From positions 1,240,001 to 1,304,000 of the forward strand of contig NC_022600.1 in assembly GCF_000484535.1 (NCBI RefSeq): DNA of 64,000 nucleotides, read 5' to 3'. Position 1 is the first letter of the stretch; each line of letters starts with the position of its first letter. The notes under the pieces are model-generated. The model was given only the letters and a program-made list of their open reading frames with translations, was not told the origin of the DNA and did no database searches. The translations under genes were made by a program, and so were the position numbers. This DNA comes from Gloeobacter kilaueensis JS1 (GTDB lineage: Bacteria > Cyanobacteriota > Cyanobacteriia > Gloeobacterales > Gloeobacteraceae). Of the stretch, positions 19,661-29,922 are shown one piece after another.

Positions 19661-20230
19661 ATGCTGCCTACTCCCTTGATCAGCCGGGGGGAGCCTCTTC
19701 GTCCTGGCAACTATTCGCTCTGGATCGCCCTCTTCGCTGTACTCGCCGTCGCTGTTGCCGGATTCGTCTACTCCCTGCAGCCGTCGCCGGAGGAACCCGC
19801 CGCGCCTGGGGTGCAAGGGGAGCCGGAGCCACCGCCCGCCGAACATCCGGCCCACCGGCTCGTTCCTCATTCTCAAACCCGCTCCGGCCTGATTCCGCTT
19901 CTCCCCCTGCCCACCCGTCCGTTGCCGGGCGGAGTCACCGATCCGTTTCTATCGCCGACGCCGAAACCCCCGCAATTGTCCACTGCGCCACCCATCCCCA
20001 TCTACCGGCCTGTGCCCCGTCCCGTCCGGCCCGGTGCTCCCCGAATTGTTGGAATCATCGGCGGCGGTGACCTGTGCGCCATCGTTCTCTGGGGCGAGCG
20101 CTTTTTGACCGTCCATCCCGGCGACCGCGTAGGCGATCTGCGGGTCCGCTCGATTTCGCCTGCGCGCTCGAGCGTCACCTTTGATCGAGGAGGCCGCCTG
20201 CTCATCGGTGTTCTGGAGACTCGCCCTTGA
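19661..20230 (+). CDS. pilP: PilP-like protein
   Basis: The 189-residue protein has an N-terminal transmembrane helix (LWIALFAVLAVAVAGFVYSL) and a long Pro-rich spacer. A small C-terminal beta domain (RIVGIIGGGDLCAIVLWG, HPGDRVGDLRVRSISP) resembles the PilP homology-region domain that contacts the secretin. Unlike classical PilP it has no lipobox cysteine and uses a membrane anchor instead. Its place between pilO and pilQ, and the overlap with pilQ (TTGA), support the call more than sequence identity does. Confidence 0.72.
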   Translation: MLPTPLISRGEPLRPGNYSLWIALFAVLAVAVAGFVYSLQPSPEEPAAPGVQGEPEPPPAEHPAHRLVPHSQTRSGLIPLLPLPTRPLPGGVTDPFLSPTPKPPQLSTAPPIPIYRPVPRPVRPGAPRIVGIIGGGDLCAIVLWGERFLTVHPGDRVGDLRVRSISPARSSVTFDRGGRLLIGVLETRP

Positions 20231-21717
20231 AAAAGTTGTTGTATCCGGCCAGCTTCGTCGCGGCCCTGCTGCTGAGTGCCCAGGCCAGGGGGGCTCCTCC
20301 CGAGCAGTTGCGCGTCCGCGCCGTCGCCCCTCCAGCGGGCGATCTGGCGATCGAGGAGATTCCGCCTGGCAGATTGCTCGAACTGGGTGCCGGTGAGCGG
20401 ATCACCCTGCTGCTCAAAGACGCCCCGGTGCGGGAGGTGCTGCAGATTCTGGCCCGACGGGCGGGTTGCAACATCGTCTTTGGGAGTGCTGCCGGGGCTG
20501 AGCGCATCTCGATGGATGTTCAAAAAGAAAGCCTGGAGGACACCTTCAACTTTGCCCTGCGCCTCGGCCACCTCCAGGCCACGAGGGTCGGCAGGACGAT
20601 TCTGGTCGATGCTCAGATTCCGGCGGATCTTTTGCACAACCAGATCCGGACCTTCCGGATCAACCAGGCGGACGCAGCCCAGGTAGCAGCGATGCTCGGA
20701 AGTCTGGGGGCACAGATCAACGGTTCTTCTTTCTCCGCTTCCGCCGAGCCTCCAACCAGCAATCCCCCCGCTTCCCCTGCCGGCACCCCTACCAGGCAGG
20801 GGCCGCTCACAGGCGAACTGGTCGTTGCCGTCGATGCGCGCACCAATTCCCTCACAGCCGTAGGGACACCCCGCGCCTTGCGCCTCGCCCAGGCCCAGAT
20901 AACCCGGCTCGACGTGCGCCAGCGGCAGGTGATGATTGCCCTCAAGCTCGTCGATGTCAACCTCAACAACGTCAGCGACCTCGGCTTCCGCATCGGTGGC
21001 TCCGGGGGCAACTTTCAACTGGGGACCGTCGGCGGTACCGGCAACCTCGGCAACCCCTACCTCTCCGCCGGCGGCATCACCGGCACCGGCGGCGCGGGCA
21101 ACACGTTTATCTTCAACACCCTGAGCGCCCTCGCCCAGGCGATGGCCCTGCGGCTCGACGCCGCCATTCAAGAAGGGTCCGCCCGCGTGCTCGCCTCGCC
21201 CCAGATCGTCGTGCAGGCGGGCGAGAGCTTCCGGCAACCGGCGGCGGCCAGAGTCGAAATCACAGACGACGTGGTGGTGGGGGCGACCACCTCCAGCGAC
21301 CGCACCACCGGCCTCAGTAACACCACCGTCAAACTCGACAAGGTGGGGGTCATCCTCGATATTTCTGTCTTTCACATCGACGACAACGGCTACATCGATG
21401 TCGCCCTCAAACCCCAGGTCAGTTCCGTCATCGATGCCCAGCGCGACGCCGCCAACAACCTCGTCACCCTGCTCACCCGCCGCAACCTCGACATCCAGCG
21501 CGTCCGATTGCGCGACGGCGAAACCTTCGTCATCGGCGGCGTCCTCCGCGAGATCGACCGCCAGATCGTCCAGAAAGTACCGATCCTCGGCGATCTGCCC
21601 CTGCTCGGTCCCCTCTTTCGCTTTCAGAACACCCAGAACGAGCGGCGCGAGGTCGCCCTCACCGTCACGCCCCACATCCTGAACGAAGGGAGCGCCGATG
21701 TTCAGGAAAAACCCTGA
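20227..21717 (+). CDS. pilQ: Type IV pilus secretin PilQ
   Basis: This 496-residue secretin starts at TTG, overlapping the pilP stop. After a signal peptide (ending AQARGA) come an STN/N0 domain (ITLLLKDAPVREVLQILARR), an N1-type domain with a Gly/Pro insertion near residue 170, and the secretin core (VLASPQIVVQAGESF, VIGGVLREIDRQ, VPILGDLPLLGPLFR). It is shorter than typical cyanobacterial PilQ because no AMIN domain is present. It forms the outer-membrane pore for pilus extension and DNA uptake. Confidence 0.93.
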   Translation: MKKLLYPASFVAALLLSAQARGAPPEQLRVRAVAPPAGDLAIEEIPPGRLLELGAGERITLLLKDAPVREVLQILARRAGCNIVFGSAAGAERISMDVQKESLEDTFNFALRLGHLQATRVGRTILVDAQIPADLLHNQIRTFRINQADAAQVAAMLGSLGAQINGSSFSASAEPPTSNPPASPAGTPTRQGPLTGELVVAVDARTNSLTAVGTPRALRLAQAQITRLDVRQRQVMIALKLVDVNLNNVSDLGFRIGGSGGNFQLGTVGGTGNLGNPYLSAGGITGTGGAGNTFIFNTLSALAQAMALRLDAAIQEGSARVLASPQIVVQAGESFRQPAAARVEITDDVVVGATTSSDRTTGLSNTTVKLDKVGVILDISVFHIDDNGYIDVALKPQVSSVIDAQRDAANNLVTLLTRRNLDIQRVRLRDGETFVIGGVLREIDRQIVQKVPILGDLPLLGPLFRFQNTQNERREVALTVTPHILNEGSADVQEKP

Positions 21718-21785
21718 CCTGCACCACCGGCGCTGCTCCGGTATGATCCAGGCAGGGCGCGGGCGAAAGATGGAGCCTCGACTCG

Positions 21786-22424
21786 ATGAAGACACCAGCA
21801 TTCCTGGAGAGCACCTGGGTGCAGGCCGACTGGGACCGCTTTCTGGTTCTGGCAAACGATCCTGCTCTCCAGCAGGCAAAGTGCTATTACAACTGCGGCT
21901 GGATGCGATTTGAAATGTCGCCAGTGGGACCGGCTCACGCGGCAGCCAACAGTCTGATCGCTCAGATTATCAGCCTCTACGCCTATACCCACTCCATTGG
22001 ACTTGTCAGTTACATCAACGTGAGCTTGCGCAGGCCCGGACTCCAGGAGGCTCAGCCGGATCTCGCGTACTATCTGAGCGAGCAGTCCCCGTTGCCGGAT
22101 TGGAGCAACAGCCCGATCGATCTCCGGACCACAGCCGTTCCGGCTCTGGTAGTGGAAGTGTCCGCCACCACCCTGCAGGACGACCTCGCTGCCAAACGGC
22201 AGCTGTACGGGCGGCTGGGGGTGCGGGAGTACTGGGTGGTGGACACAGCTGGTAAACAAGTCCTGCTCTTTGCAGCAGTGGGCGATGGCGGGATCCTGCA
22301 AGCACAGGAGGAGTCAGCGGTGTTGCCGGGGTTGACGAGCGACCTGCTCGCCCAGGCTCTGCGCCTGGGGACAGATGAAGGAGACACTGCAGCGATCCGG
22401 TTTATTCTCGAAAGGGAGGGCTGA
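21786..22424 (+). CDS. Uma2-family (DUF820) putative restriction-like nuclease
   Basis: This 212-residue soluble protein has the Uma2 pattern. Active-site-like segments are QPDLAYYL (Asp), ALVVEVSATTLQDDL (Glu) and AKRQLYGRLGVREYWVVD (Lys and conserved tail). The family has a PD-(D/E)XK fold and is highly expanded in cyanobacteria; its biological role is largely unknown. It stands alone, 68 bp after pilQ. I see no toxin-antitoxin partner. Confidence 0.85.
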   Translation: MKTPAFLESTWVQADWDRFLVLANDPALQQAKCYYNCGWMRFEMSPVGPAHAAANSLIAQIISLYAYTHSIGLVSYINVSLRRPGLQEAQPDLAYYLSEQSPLPDWSNSPIDLRTTAVPALVVEVSATTLQDDLAAKRQLYGRLGVREYWVVDTAGKQVLLFAAVGDGGILQAQEESAVLPGLTSDLLAQALRLGTDEGDTAAIRFILEREG

Positions 22425-22514
22425 GCCATCGGGCGGCGCTGAAAGACTTGGGGCAGTTGCCTGGGCTCCAGCTGGTGTTTGCAGGAGCCGGACTCCCGGT
22501 CGCAAGATGTCAGC

Positions 22515-23060
22515 TTAGAGCAGCAGCTCAGCCGCCGCCACTACCTCCGCGAACTCGACCGCGAGGCTGGCAAGGGCCGTCTCGTGGATCAGTCCGGCTG
22601 GATAGTGTTTACCCCGAAACGAGCGCTCAAAGGTGGCCACTGCGTCCTCGACTACCGTTACAGCAAAGCCCAGGTTTGCCCCCATACGGGCGGTGGTAGA
22701 AACGCAGTGGTCGGTCGTCAGACCAACCAGGACGATCCCGGTGACGCGCTGCCGCTTGAGGTACCCCTGCAGATCTGTGCCGATAAAGGCGCTGTTGACT
22801 GACTTTTGAAACAGCGCTTCGTCCGGCAGAGGCAGAGCCTCCGGCTTGAAGGCATTGCCGGACCGATCCGGGCGCAGGGGTGAATCAGCCAGTGTGCTCA
22901 GGTGCTGCACGTGGATGACTGGCCGGCCAGCCCGCCGCCAGTGCGTCAGCAGCTCGCCGATGTGCTGCTCGGCATCCGGATTGTTGCGCTCTCCCCAGAC
23001 CGGATCGTCGAAACCTACCTGGACATCGATGAGTACGAGAGCTGTGTTGATCTTGAGCAT
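22515..23060 (-). CDS. Isochorismatase-family cysteine hydrolase
   Basis: The 181-residue protein has the family catalytic triad: Asp12 in LVLIDVQVGF, Lys86 in LFQKSVNSAF and Cys119 in TTDHCVSTTARM. The cis-peptide region (GIVLVGLTTDHC) is typical. Members hydrolyse amides or vinyl ethers, such as nicotinamide, isochorismate or ureidoacrylate. The substrate cannot be told from sequence alone, and the neighbours (thiC, uma2) do not help. The gene lies 69 bp downstream of thiC in the same direction. Confidence 0.88.
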   Translation of the reverse strand: MLKINTALVLIDVQVGFDDPVWGERNNPDAEQHIGELLTHWRRAGRPVIHVQHLSTLADSPLRPDRSGNAFKPEALPLPDEALFQKSVNSAFIGTDLQGYLKRQRVTGIVLVGLTTDHCVSTTARMGANLGFAVTVVEDAVATFERSFRGKHYPAGLIHETALASLAVEFAEVVAAAELLL

Positions 23061-23129
23061 GGCGACAGCAACAACCGGGTACCTATCAGTGTTAGCCCGA
23101 CCACGGCACCCACGGTCACAACCAGGGTG

Positions 23130-24698
<1,569 letters not shown>

Positions 24699-24724
24699 CT
24701 AGACTGGAGGCGCAGAAATGGGAA

Positions 24725-26185
24725 ATGATTTTTATGGAAACATCGCTACGGCCTTCCGGCACACAGGCGGCCCACGAGAAGCCGAGTATCGGGCTGGTGG
24801 GCCTGGCGGTGATGGGCGAGAACCTGGCGCTCAACATCGCCAACAAAGGCTTTGGGATCTCGGTCTACAACCGCACCGCCGCCAAGACAAAAGAACTGGC
24901 GGAGGGGCGCGCCCAGGGCAAAAGCCTCTATCCGACCTACACGATCGAAGAATTTGTCGCCTCGATGGCCCGGCCCCGCAAGATCATCATCCTGGTCAAA
25001 GCCGGTGCGCCCGTCGATGCGGTGATCGACCAGCTCAAGCCGTTGCTCGAAAAAGACGACGTGATCATCGACGGCGGCAACTCACTGTTTACTGACACCG
25101 AAAAGCGCTCCACCCAGATCGAAGCCCTCGGCCTGCGCTACGTCGGCATGGGTGTCTCAGGGGGCGAAGAAGGGGCGCTCAAAGGCCCGAGTCTGATGCC
25201 TGGCGGCCCGCGCACCGCCTACGACGACCTTGCGCCCATCTTGAGCCGGATCGCCGCCCAGGTAGACGACGGCCCCTGCGTCACCTACATCGGTCCGCGC
25301 GGAGCCGGTCACTACGTCAAGATGGTCCACAACGGCATCGAGTACGGCGACATGCAGCTCATCGCCGAAGCCTACGACCTTCTCAAGCAGACACTGCACC
25401 TCGAAGCGGCTGAATTGCACGACATCTTTTCCGAGTGGAACGAAGGCGAACTCAAATCTTTTCTGATCGAAATTACCGCCGACATCTTCACCAAGCTCGA
25501 CCCCGAGACCGGCAAACCTCTGGTCGAACTGATCCTCGACAAGGCGGGCCAGAAGGGCACCGGCAAGTGGACCAGCCAGAACGCCTACGACCTCGGTGTG
25601 CCGATCCCGACGATCAACGCCGCCGTCGAATCGCGCATCCTCTCGGCCTATAAAACCGAGCGCGTCGCCGCTTCTAAGATTCTGAGCGGACCGGAGCGGC
25701 CTGCCTTTACGGGCGACAAAAAGCAGTTCATCAAAGCAGTAAGAGACGCGCTCTACAGCGCCAAGATCTGCTCCTACGCCCAGGGGATGGCCCTGCTGAA
25801 GGCGGCTTCCCAGGAATTCAAGTACGAACTCAACCTCTCCGAGTGCGCCCGGATCTGGAAGGGCGGCTGCATCATCCGCGCTGTCTTCCTCGACAAGATC
25901 AAAAACGCCTTTTTGCGCGATCCGGCCCTCACCAACCTGCTCATCGATCCTGACTTCAGTGGCGACATTCTAGATCGGCAGGCCAACTGGCGCTCCGTCG
26001 TTCAGACAGCGGCCCAACTGGGCATCCCCGCCTACGCCACCGCCGCTTCGCTCGCCTACTACGACGCCTACCGCTCCGCGCAACTGCCCCTCAATCTCAC
26101 CCAGGCCCAGCGCGACTACTTCGGTGCCCACACCTACGAGCGCATCGACAAAGAAGGCGTCTTCCACACCGAGTGGCTGCAGTAA
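24725..26185 (+). CDS. gnd: 6-phosphogluconate dehydrogenase (decarboxylating)
   Basis: The protein has 486 residues, full length for the dimeric enzyme. The NADP motif is IGLVGLAVMGENLALNIANKG. The substrate signature includes GVSGGEEGALKGPSLMPGG, and ILDKAGQKGTGKWT is diagnostic. It makes ribulose 5-phosphate and NADPH in the oxidative pentose phosphate pathway. A start at 24734 (METSLRP) is possible. GGAGG at about 24706 is rather far from either start. Confidence 0.95.
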   Translation: MIFMETSLRPSGTQAAHEKPSIGLVGLAVMGENLALNIANKGFGISVYNRTAAKTKELAEGRAQGKSLYPTYTIEEFVASMARPRKIIILVKAGAPVDAVIDQLKPLLEKDDVIIDGGNSLFTDTEKRSTQIEALGLRYVGMGVSGGEEGALKGPSLMPGGPRTAYDDLAPILSRIAAQVDDGPCVTYIGPRGAGHYVKMVHNGIEYGDMQLIAEAYDLLKQTLHLEAAELHDIFSEWNEGELKSFLIEITADIFTKLDPETGKPLVELILDKAGQKGTGKWTSQNAYDLGVPIPTINAAVESRILSAYKTERVAASKILSGPERPAFTGDKKQFIKAVRDALYSAKICSYAQGMALLKAASQEFKYELNLSECARIWKGGCIIRAVFLDKIKNAFLRDPALTNLLIDPDFSGDILDRQANWRSVVQTAAQLGIPAYATAASLAYYDAYRSAQLPLNLTQAQRDYFGAHTYERIDKEGVFHTEWLQ

Positions 26186-26212
26186 CCGGACGGCCCCTTT
26201 TTCGTTAACTGG

Positions 26213-26239
26213 ACACCCCGAGCACCGGGGTGTTTTTTT
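26213..26239 (+). terminator. Rho-independent terminator of gnd
   Basis: The stem ACACCCCG/CGGGGTGT with a 4-nt loop is followed by seven T, 27 bp after the gnd stop. Confidence 0.88.
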
Positions 26240-26537
26240 GGGTGCCGGCCTGCATTTCAACGCGCATTCCTGCTCGCTACTCCCCGCTCAGGGATAGAAG
26301 CTGTCTGATAACTGTGACAACTTTTGTTGATCGGGTGACAGAGCCTGTAGCACCCATCCTGCCTGGGTTTGCTGCCGCTACTTTGAGAAAGGGTTCAGCG
26401 AGTGGGTCCGGGGGCTAAGAGTCAAAAATCTCCAAAAAGGTGTACCCACCTGTCCCCCAAGCTTCCTACCTGAGACGGAAGTGCGGTGTGGGGGTGCTGG
26501 CGAGAATGAAAATGCACATTTGCTAGATGCAACCCCC
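26240..26537. other. Non-coding stretch between gnd terminator and small membrane gene
   Basis: About 300 bp contain no credible coding sequence. I see only a weak hairpin near 26441 (AGGTG/CACCT) and no convincing promoter or RNA. It presumably holds the promoter and leader of the gene at 26538. Confidence 0.5.
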
Positions 26538-26900
26538 ATGGAAACAAGAAACCCTCAGACCCGTAACCGCACCGAGAGCACCAGCAGCAGCTTCTCCGGT
26601 GCCGCCATTGCCCTCGCCATCGTCGCTTTGCTCGCCGTTGGTCTTGTGGCAGTTTTTGTCTTTAACGGCCAATCGCGCTCCACGAGTACGAGCACGACGA
26701 CGAGTATCACCACACCGGCTCCCGCACCGAGCGCCAATCCCCCCTCGGTCACGATCCAGACGCCCTCGGCACCTTCCCGTTCAGAGAGCAGCGAAGCACC
26801 TGCTTCCGACACCAGCAACTCCGGTGCGACCGACAGCGGCAACAGCCCGTCCGATCCGTCGGGTTCGGGTTCTGCGAATAGCTCGACCCAACCGCAGTAA
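26538..26900 (+). CDS. Single-pass membrane protein with Ser/Thr/Pro-rich exported tail
   Basis: The 120-residue protein starts METRNPQTRN. One transmembrane helix (residues 22-42, AIALAIVALLAVGLVAVFVF) is followed by about 75 residues of low-complexity Ser, Thr, Pro and Gly. The short basic N-terminus suggests an N-in, C-out topology. I do not recognise it. It is followed by a strong terminator, so it is a monocistronic unit. Confidence 0.65.
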   Translation: METRNPQTRNRTESTSSSFSGAAIALAIVALLAVGLVAVFVFNGQSRSTSTSTTTSITTPAPAPSANPPSVTIQTPSAPSRSESSEAPASDTSNSGATDSGNSPSDPSGSGSANSSTQPQ

Positions 26901-26920
26901 TACTTTTACCAAACCCCTCG

Positions 26921-26956
26921 AATACCGGAAAGCAGGCATTGCTTTCCGGTATTTCT
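26921..26956. terminator. Rho-independent terminator, bidirectional
   Basis: A perfect 14-bp stem (AATACCGGAAAGCA with its complement) with a 5-nt loop and flanking A/T runs lies between the membrane gene and the convergent ABC permease. Confidence 0.85.
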
Positions 26957-26975
26957 TGTCAAAGTGGCCCTATGC

Positions 26976-28187
26976 TCATTGCCTGATAAGCGACCAGAAG
27001 CGCCAGGTGGCGAGCCCAAAAAAGAGCGCTCCAAAGCCCAGGAGCATTCCGACTTCGAGGAGCACCCCAGAGTGGCGCAGCAGCACGTTCTGGTAGCCTT
27101 CGAGCGCCCAGTACTGGGGTGTGAAGAGGGCCACTTTGCGCAGCCACTCGGGCATCACGAAGCCCGGCACGAGAATGCCGCCCAGAGCGGCGAGCACGAC
27201 CACCAGGACGCTCGCGATGCTGCCCAGTTGCTCCGGCGTCTCAAACAGGGTAGCAATCAAAAGCCCGAGGCTGGTGGCGACGAAGGCGGCAGCGAGGGTG
27301 ACGGCGACGAGGGCGATCCACTGCCCGCCTACCTGCAGGCCCAATCCCAGGATGCCCAGGGCAAACATCAAAGCGGCCTGGACGAGATTGAGCAGGTAGA
27401 AGGGGAGGAGTTTACCTGCCAACAGAACCACAGAGGACAGGGGGGCGGCGATGAGCCGGGTAAGGGTTCCCATCTCTCGCTCGCGGAGGATCGAGAGGGC
27501 GAGGGTGTTGACGATAAAAAACAGGCCAAAGATCGTCCAGGCCGGAACGTTCTGCTGGAGGCTATTGGGACGCTCAGCCTGGGGCGGGCTGCCCGCCGGT
27601 AGCTCCAGCTGGATCGGCACTTCTCCAACTTTGAGATCCTCGAAGGCGTCGGCGAGCGGCAGCAGCGAGAGTGGATCGCTGCTTTGGGCAGCGAAGCGTT
27701 TGAAGCGCTCGCGCAACTGGACCGGCAGGACCACCTCGGCGAGGGTGCGGGCCGCCGCGCCGCTTATCGCTCCCTGGACCGGCAGGACCACCTCGCGGGG
27801 AGCAGCCGGATCGACGAGAAGGACCAGCTGTGGGTCGGCAGAGCGCAGCGCCTGGGCGCTGAAGGCTGGGGCAAAGATCAAGGCTGCCACCGCTTCACGG
27901 TTGCGCAGTCGCTGCTCAGCCTGCTGCCGGTTGGCAATCGCCACCAGTTCCAGGGTGCCGGTGCGCTCGAGGCGAGCAAGAATTTTGCCCGCAACGATGC
28001 CTTGATCCTGGTTGATCGCAAGCACCCTGGGCCGCTGGTTGCGGTTGTAGAGGCCCGAGAGGGCCAGGCTCATTACCAGCAAAAACACGGTCGGTAGAAC
28101 GAAGAGCGTAACAATTGCCGTGCGGTCGGTGGCCAGAATGCGCAGTTCCTTCCAGCTCAAGGCCCAGATCTGGCGAAGAGCGTTCAT
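26976..28187 (-). CDS. ABC-2 family exporter permease (NatB/YhaP-like)
   Basis: The 403-residue protein has one N-terminal transmembrane helix (residues 25-47), a large soluble extracytoplasmic domain to about residue 210, and five C-terminal helices. This is the ABC2_membrane_3 architecture. The N-terminus (WALSWKELRILATDRTA) is typical of drug or sodium export permeases. The ATPase gene lies upstream in the same operon and overlaps this start by 4 bp (ATGA). Confidence 0.87.
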   Translation of the reverse strand: MNALRQIWALSWKELRILATDRTAIVTLFVLPTVFLLVMSLALSGLYNRNQRPRVLAINQDQGIVAGKILARLERTGTLELVAIANRQQAEQRLRNREAVAALIFAPAFSAQALRSADPQLVLLVDPAAPREVVLPVQGAISGAAARTLAEVVLPVQLRERFKRFAAQSSDPLSLLPLADAFEDLKVGEVPIQLELPAGSPPQAERPNSLQQNVPAWTIFGLFFIVNTLALSILREREMGTLTRLIAAPLSSVVLLAGKLLPFYLLNLVQAALMFALGILGLGLQVGGQWIALVAVTLAAAFVATSLGLLIATLFETPEQLGSIASVLVVVLAALGGILVPGFVMPEWLRKVALFTPQYWALEGYQNVLLRHSGVLLEVGMLLGFGALFFGLATWRFWSLIRQ

Positions 28188-29107
28188 GGCTCGTCTCTAA
28201 GTGAGCGGCCCGTCAGCTGCAAAAAGACTGCCTCCAGGCTGGGTTCCACGAGTTGCACGCTCTGGACGGCCAGTCCCGCTTTATTCAAGACCTCGAGCAC
28301 CGGCGCGAGCACCTGCTGGGGCCGGGCTGTGGCTATCGTCACTTGCCCCGGCGCTTGTTGAACGTTCAGCACATCGGGTAGGACAACCAGCCGCGCCAGT
28401 TGTTCCTCCAGGGGCGCGCTTACCCCGAGTACAACCAGACCCTGGCCAGAGCGGGCTACCAGTTCTGCGGGCGAACCCTGGGCAATAATCCGGCCTCGAT
28501 CGAGGACGGCGACGCGGTGGCAGAGCTGTTCGACCTCCCCCAACTGGTGACTGGTGTAGAGAATGCTCAGCCCTTCGCGGTTGAGTTGCTCGATGCCCTC
28601 GAAGATCCGGTTGCGGCTCTGGGGATCGACCCCGACAGTTGGTTCATCGAGTAGCAGCAGTTGCGGCTGGTGAATCAGGCCAATCGCCAGGTTCAACCGG
28701 CGCTGCATTCCGCCTGAAAAGCGGGCGACCGGTTCCTGCGAGCGCTCAGAAAGGCCGACAAGATCGAGAACGGCGCGGATGCGCTCCTGCAGTTGGTGGC
28801 GCTTGAGACCGTAAATCTCTCCCCAGAAGGTGAGATTCTCGCAGGCTGTGAGAGCCGGATAGAGCGCCAGCGCCTGGGGCACGAAGCCTATCCGCTCACG
28901 GGCGCGCTCACCAGCAATTCCAGCAACGCGAATGGACCCAGCGTCGGGCCGAATCAAACCCGCGATCATCCCGAGGGTGCTCGACTTGCCCGCCCCGTTC
29001 GGCCCGAGCAGGCCAAAGATCTCGCCCGACTCTACACCAAACGACAGACCGGCCACCGCCTCCCGCTCGCCGTAGCGCCTGTAAAGATTGCACACCTCAA
29101 GCAGCAT
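28184..29107 (-). CDS. ABC transporter ATP-binding protein
   Basis: The 307-residue protein has Walker [17 protein letters not shown], signature [15 protein letters not shown], Walker [14 protein letters not shown] and H-loop [12 protein letters not shown]-terminal domain of about 80 residues ([16 protein letters not shown] onward) is common in exporter ATPases of the DrrA/NatA group. It pairs with the overlapping permease gene. The substrate is unknown. Confidence 0.92.
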   Translation of the reverse strand: MLLEVCNLYRRYGEREAVAGLSFGVESGEIFGLLGPNGAGKSSTLGMIAGLIRPDAGSIRVAGIAGERARERIGFVPQALALYPALTACENLTFWGEIYGLKRHQLQERIRAVLDLVGLSERSQEPVARFSGGMQRRLNLAIGLIHQPQLLLLDEPTVGVDPQSRNRIFEGIEQLNREGLSILYTSHQLGEVEQLCHRVAVLDRGRIIAQGSPAELVARSGQGLVVLGVSAPLEEQLARLVVLPDVLNVQQAPGQVTIATARPQQVLAPVLEVLNKAGLAVQSVQLVEPSLEAVFLQLTGRSLRDEP

Positions 29108-29243
29108 CCGACTATCTTACGGGGACCAGTCTCCCGCCGGACAGACACGTAAAAGACAATTTCTCCCACTTGCGGGAATAAATGAAACAAGAAATTTCAA
29201 AGTTGCTGTATGCTTGTTGCAACCGTGAGGAGTTGCGTGTCCT

Positions 29244-29837
29244 ATGCTGCGCAGATGGCTGTTGTGCGCCGTCCTGGCAGCCAGCACCGCCGCCGGTGCC
29301 CTGGCTAGCGAAAATAGCGACAGAGCCCAGCTTGCTCTGTGGCGACAGGTTTCTTTTCCCCTCGACAACTTCACCCGCATCTCCTCGCACTTTGGCTGGC
29401 GCGGCTCGCCCACCGGCGGGCGGCGCGGCGAATTTCACAGCGGCCTCGACATGCCCGCGCCCACGGGCAGCTACATTCGCGCCTGGGCGGACGGCCAGGT
29501 AAGTGATCTCAGCTACGACAGCCGCTGCGGCTGGCACATCGTCGTCGTCTCCGGAGACTGGAAGAGCGTTTTTTGTCACCTGAGCGGCGTGGCCGTGCAG
29601 CAGGGCCAGAACGTGCAGGCCGGGCAGATCGTGGCAGCAGTGGGCAGCACGGGCCGCTCCACCGGCCCCCACCTGCACTGGACCTTGCGCTACCAGGGCA
29701 AGCTCGTCAACCCCGAACTGGTGATCCAGGCGATGGCTCTTGCCTGGCAGGGGGGAGCGGTGCCGACGGTAGCACCGGCTGCCGATGTCCCGGTTGAAGC
29801 TCAGCAAGACGCGGTGCCGGGCGAGCAGGAGCCCTGA
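29244..29837 (+). CDS. Secreted M23 (LytM) metallopeptidase
   Basis: The 197-residue protein has a signal peptide (cleavage near ALASENS) and one M23 domain. Zinc ligands are in GEFHSGLDMPA (HxxxD) and the catalytic HLHW in GPHLHWTLRY. Such enzymes cut peptidoglycan cross-bridges or activate amidases. The core FGWRGSPTGG is well conserved. The short Pro/Ala/Gln tail has no domain. All zinc residues are present, so the protein should be active. Confidence 0.9.
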   Translation: MLRRWLLCAVLAASTAAGALASENSDRAQLALWRQVSFPLDNFTRISSHFGWRGSPTGGRRGEFHSGLDMPAPTGSYIRAWADGQVSDLSYDSRCGWHIVVVSGDWKSVFCHLSGVAVQQGQNVQAGQIVAAVGSTGRSTGPHLHWTLRYQGKLVNPELVIQAMALAWQGGAVPTVAPAADVPVEAQQDAVPGEQEP

Positions 29838-29922
29838 GGATCGAATTTTGTATAGCCAGAGCGGGTTTTCTGCCAGGAGGGCTGGGCTATGATGCGGTAG
29901 AACTGCTCGGGGAAGGGACATC

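Noticed and set aside
20002-21879. 625-residue minus-strand ORF opposite pilP and pilQ
   Set aside because: It is antisense to clear pilus genes and has no recognisable domain.
26441-26460. Possible small RNA or terminator upstream of the 26538 gene
   Set aside because: The hairpin AGGTG/CACCT is too short and lacks a T-run.
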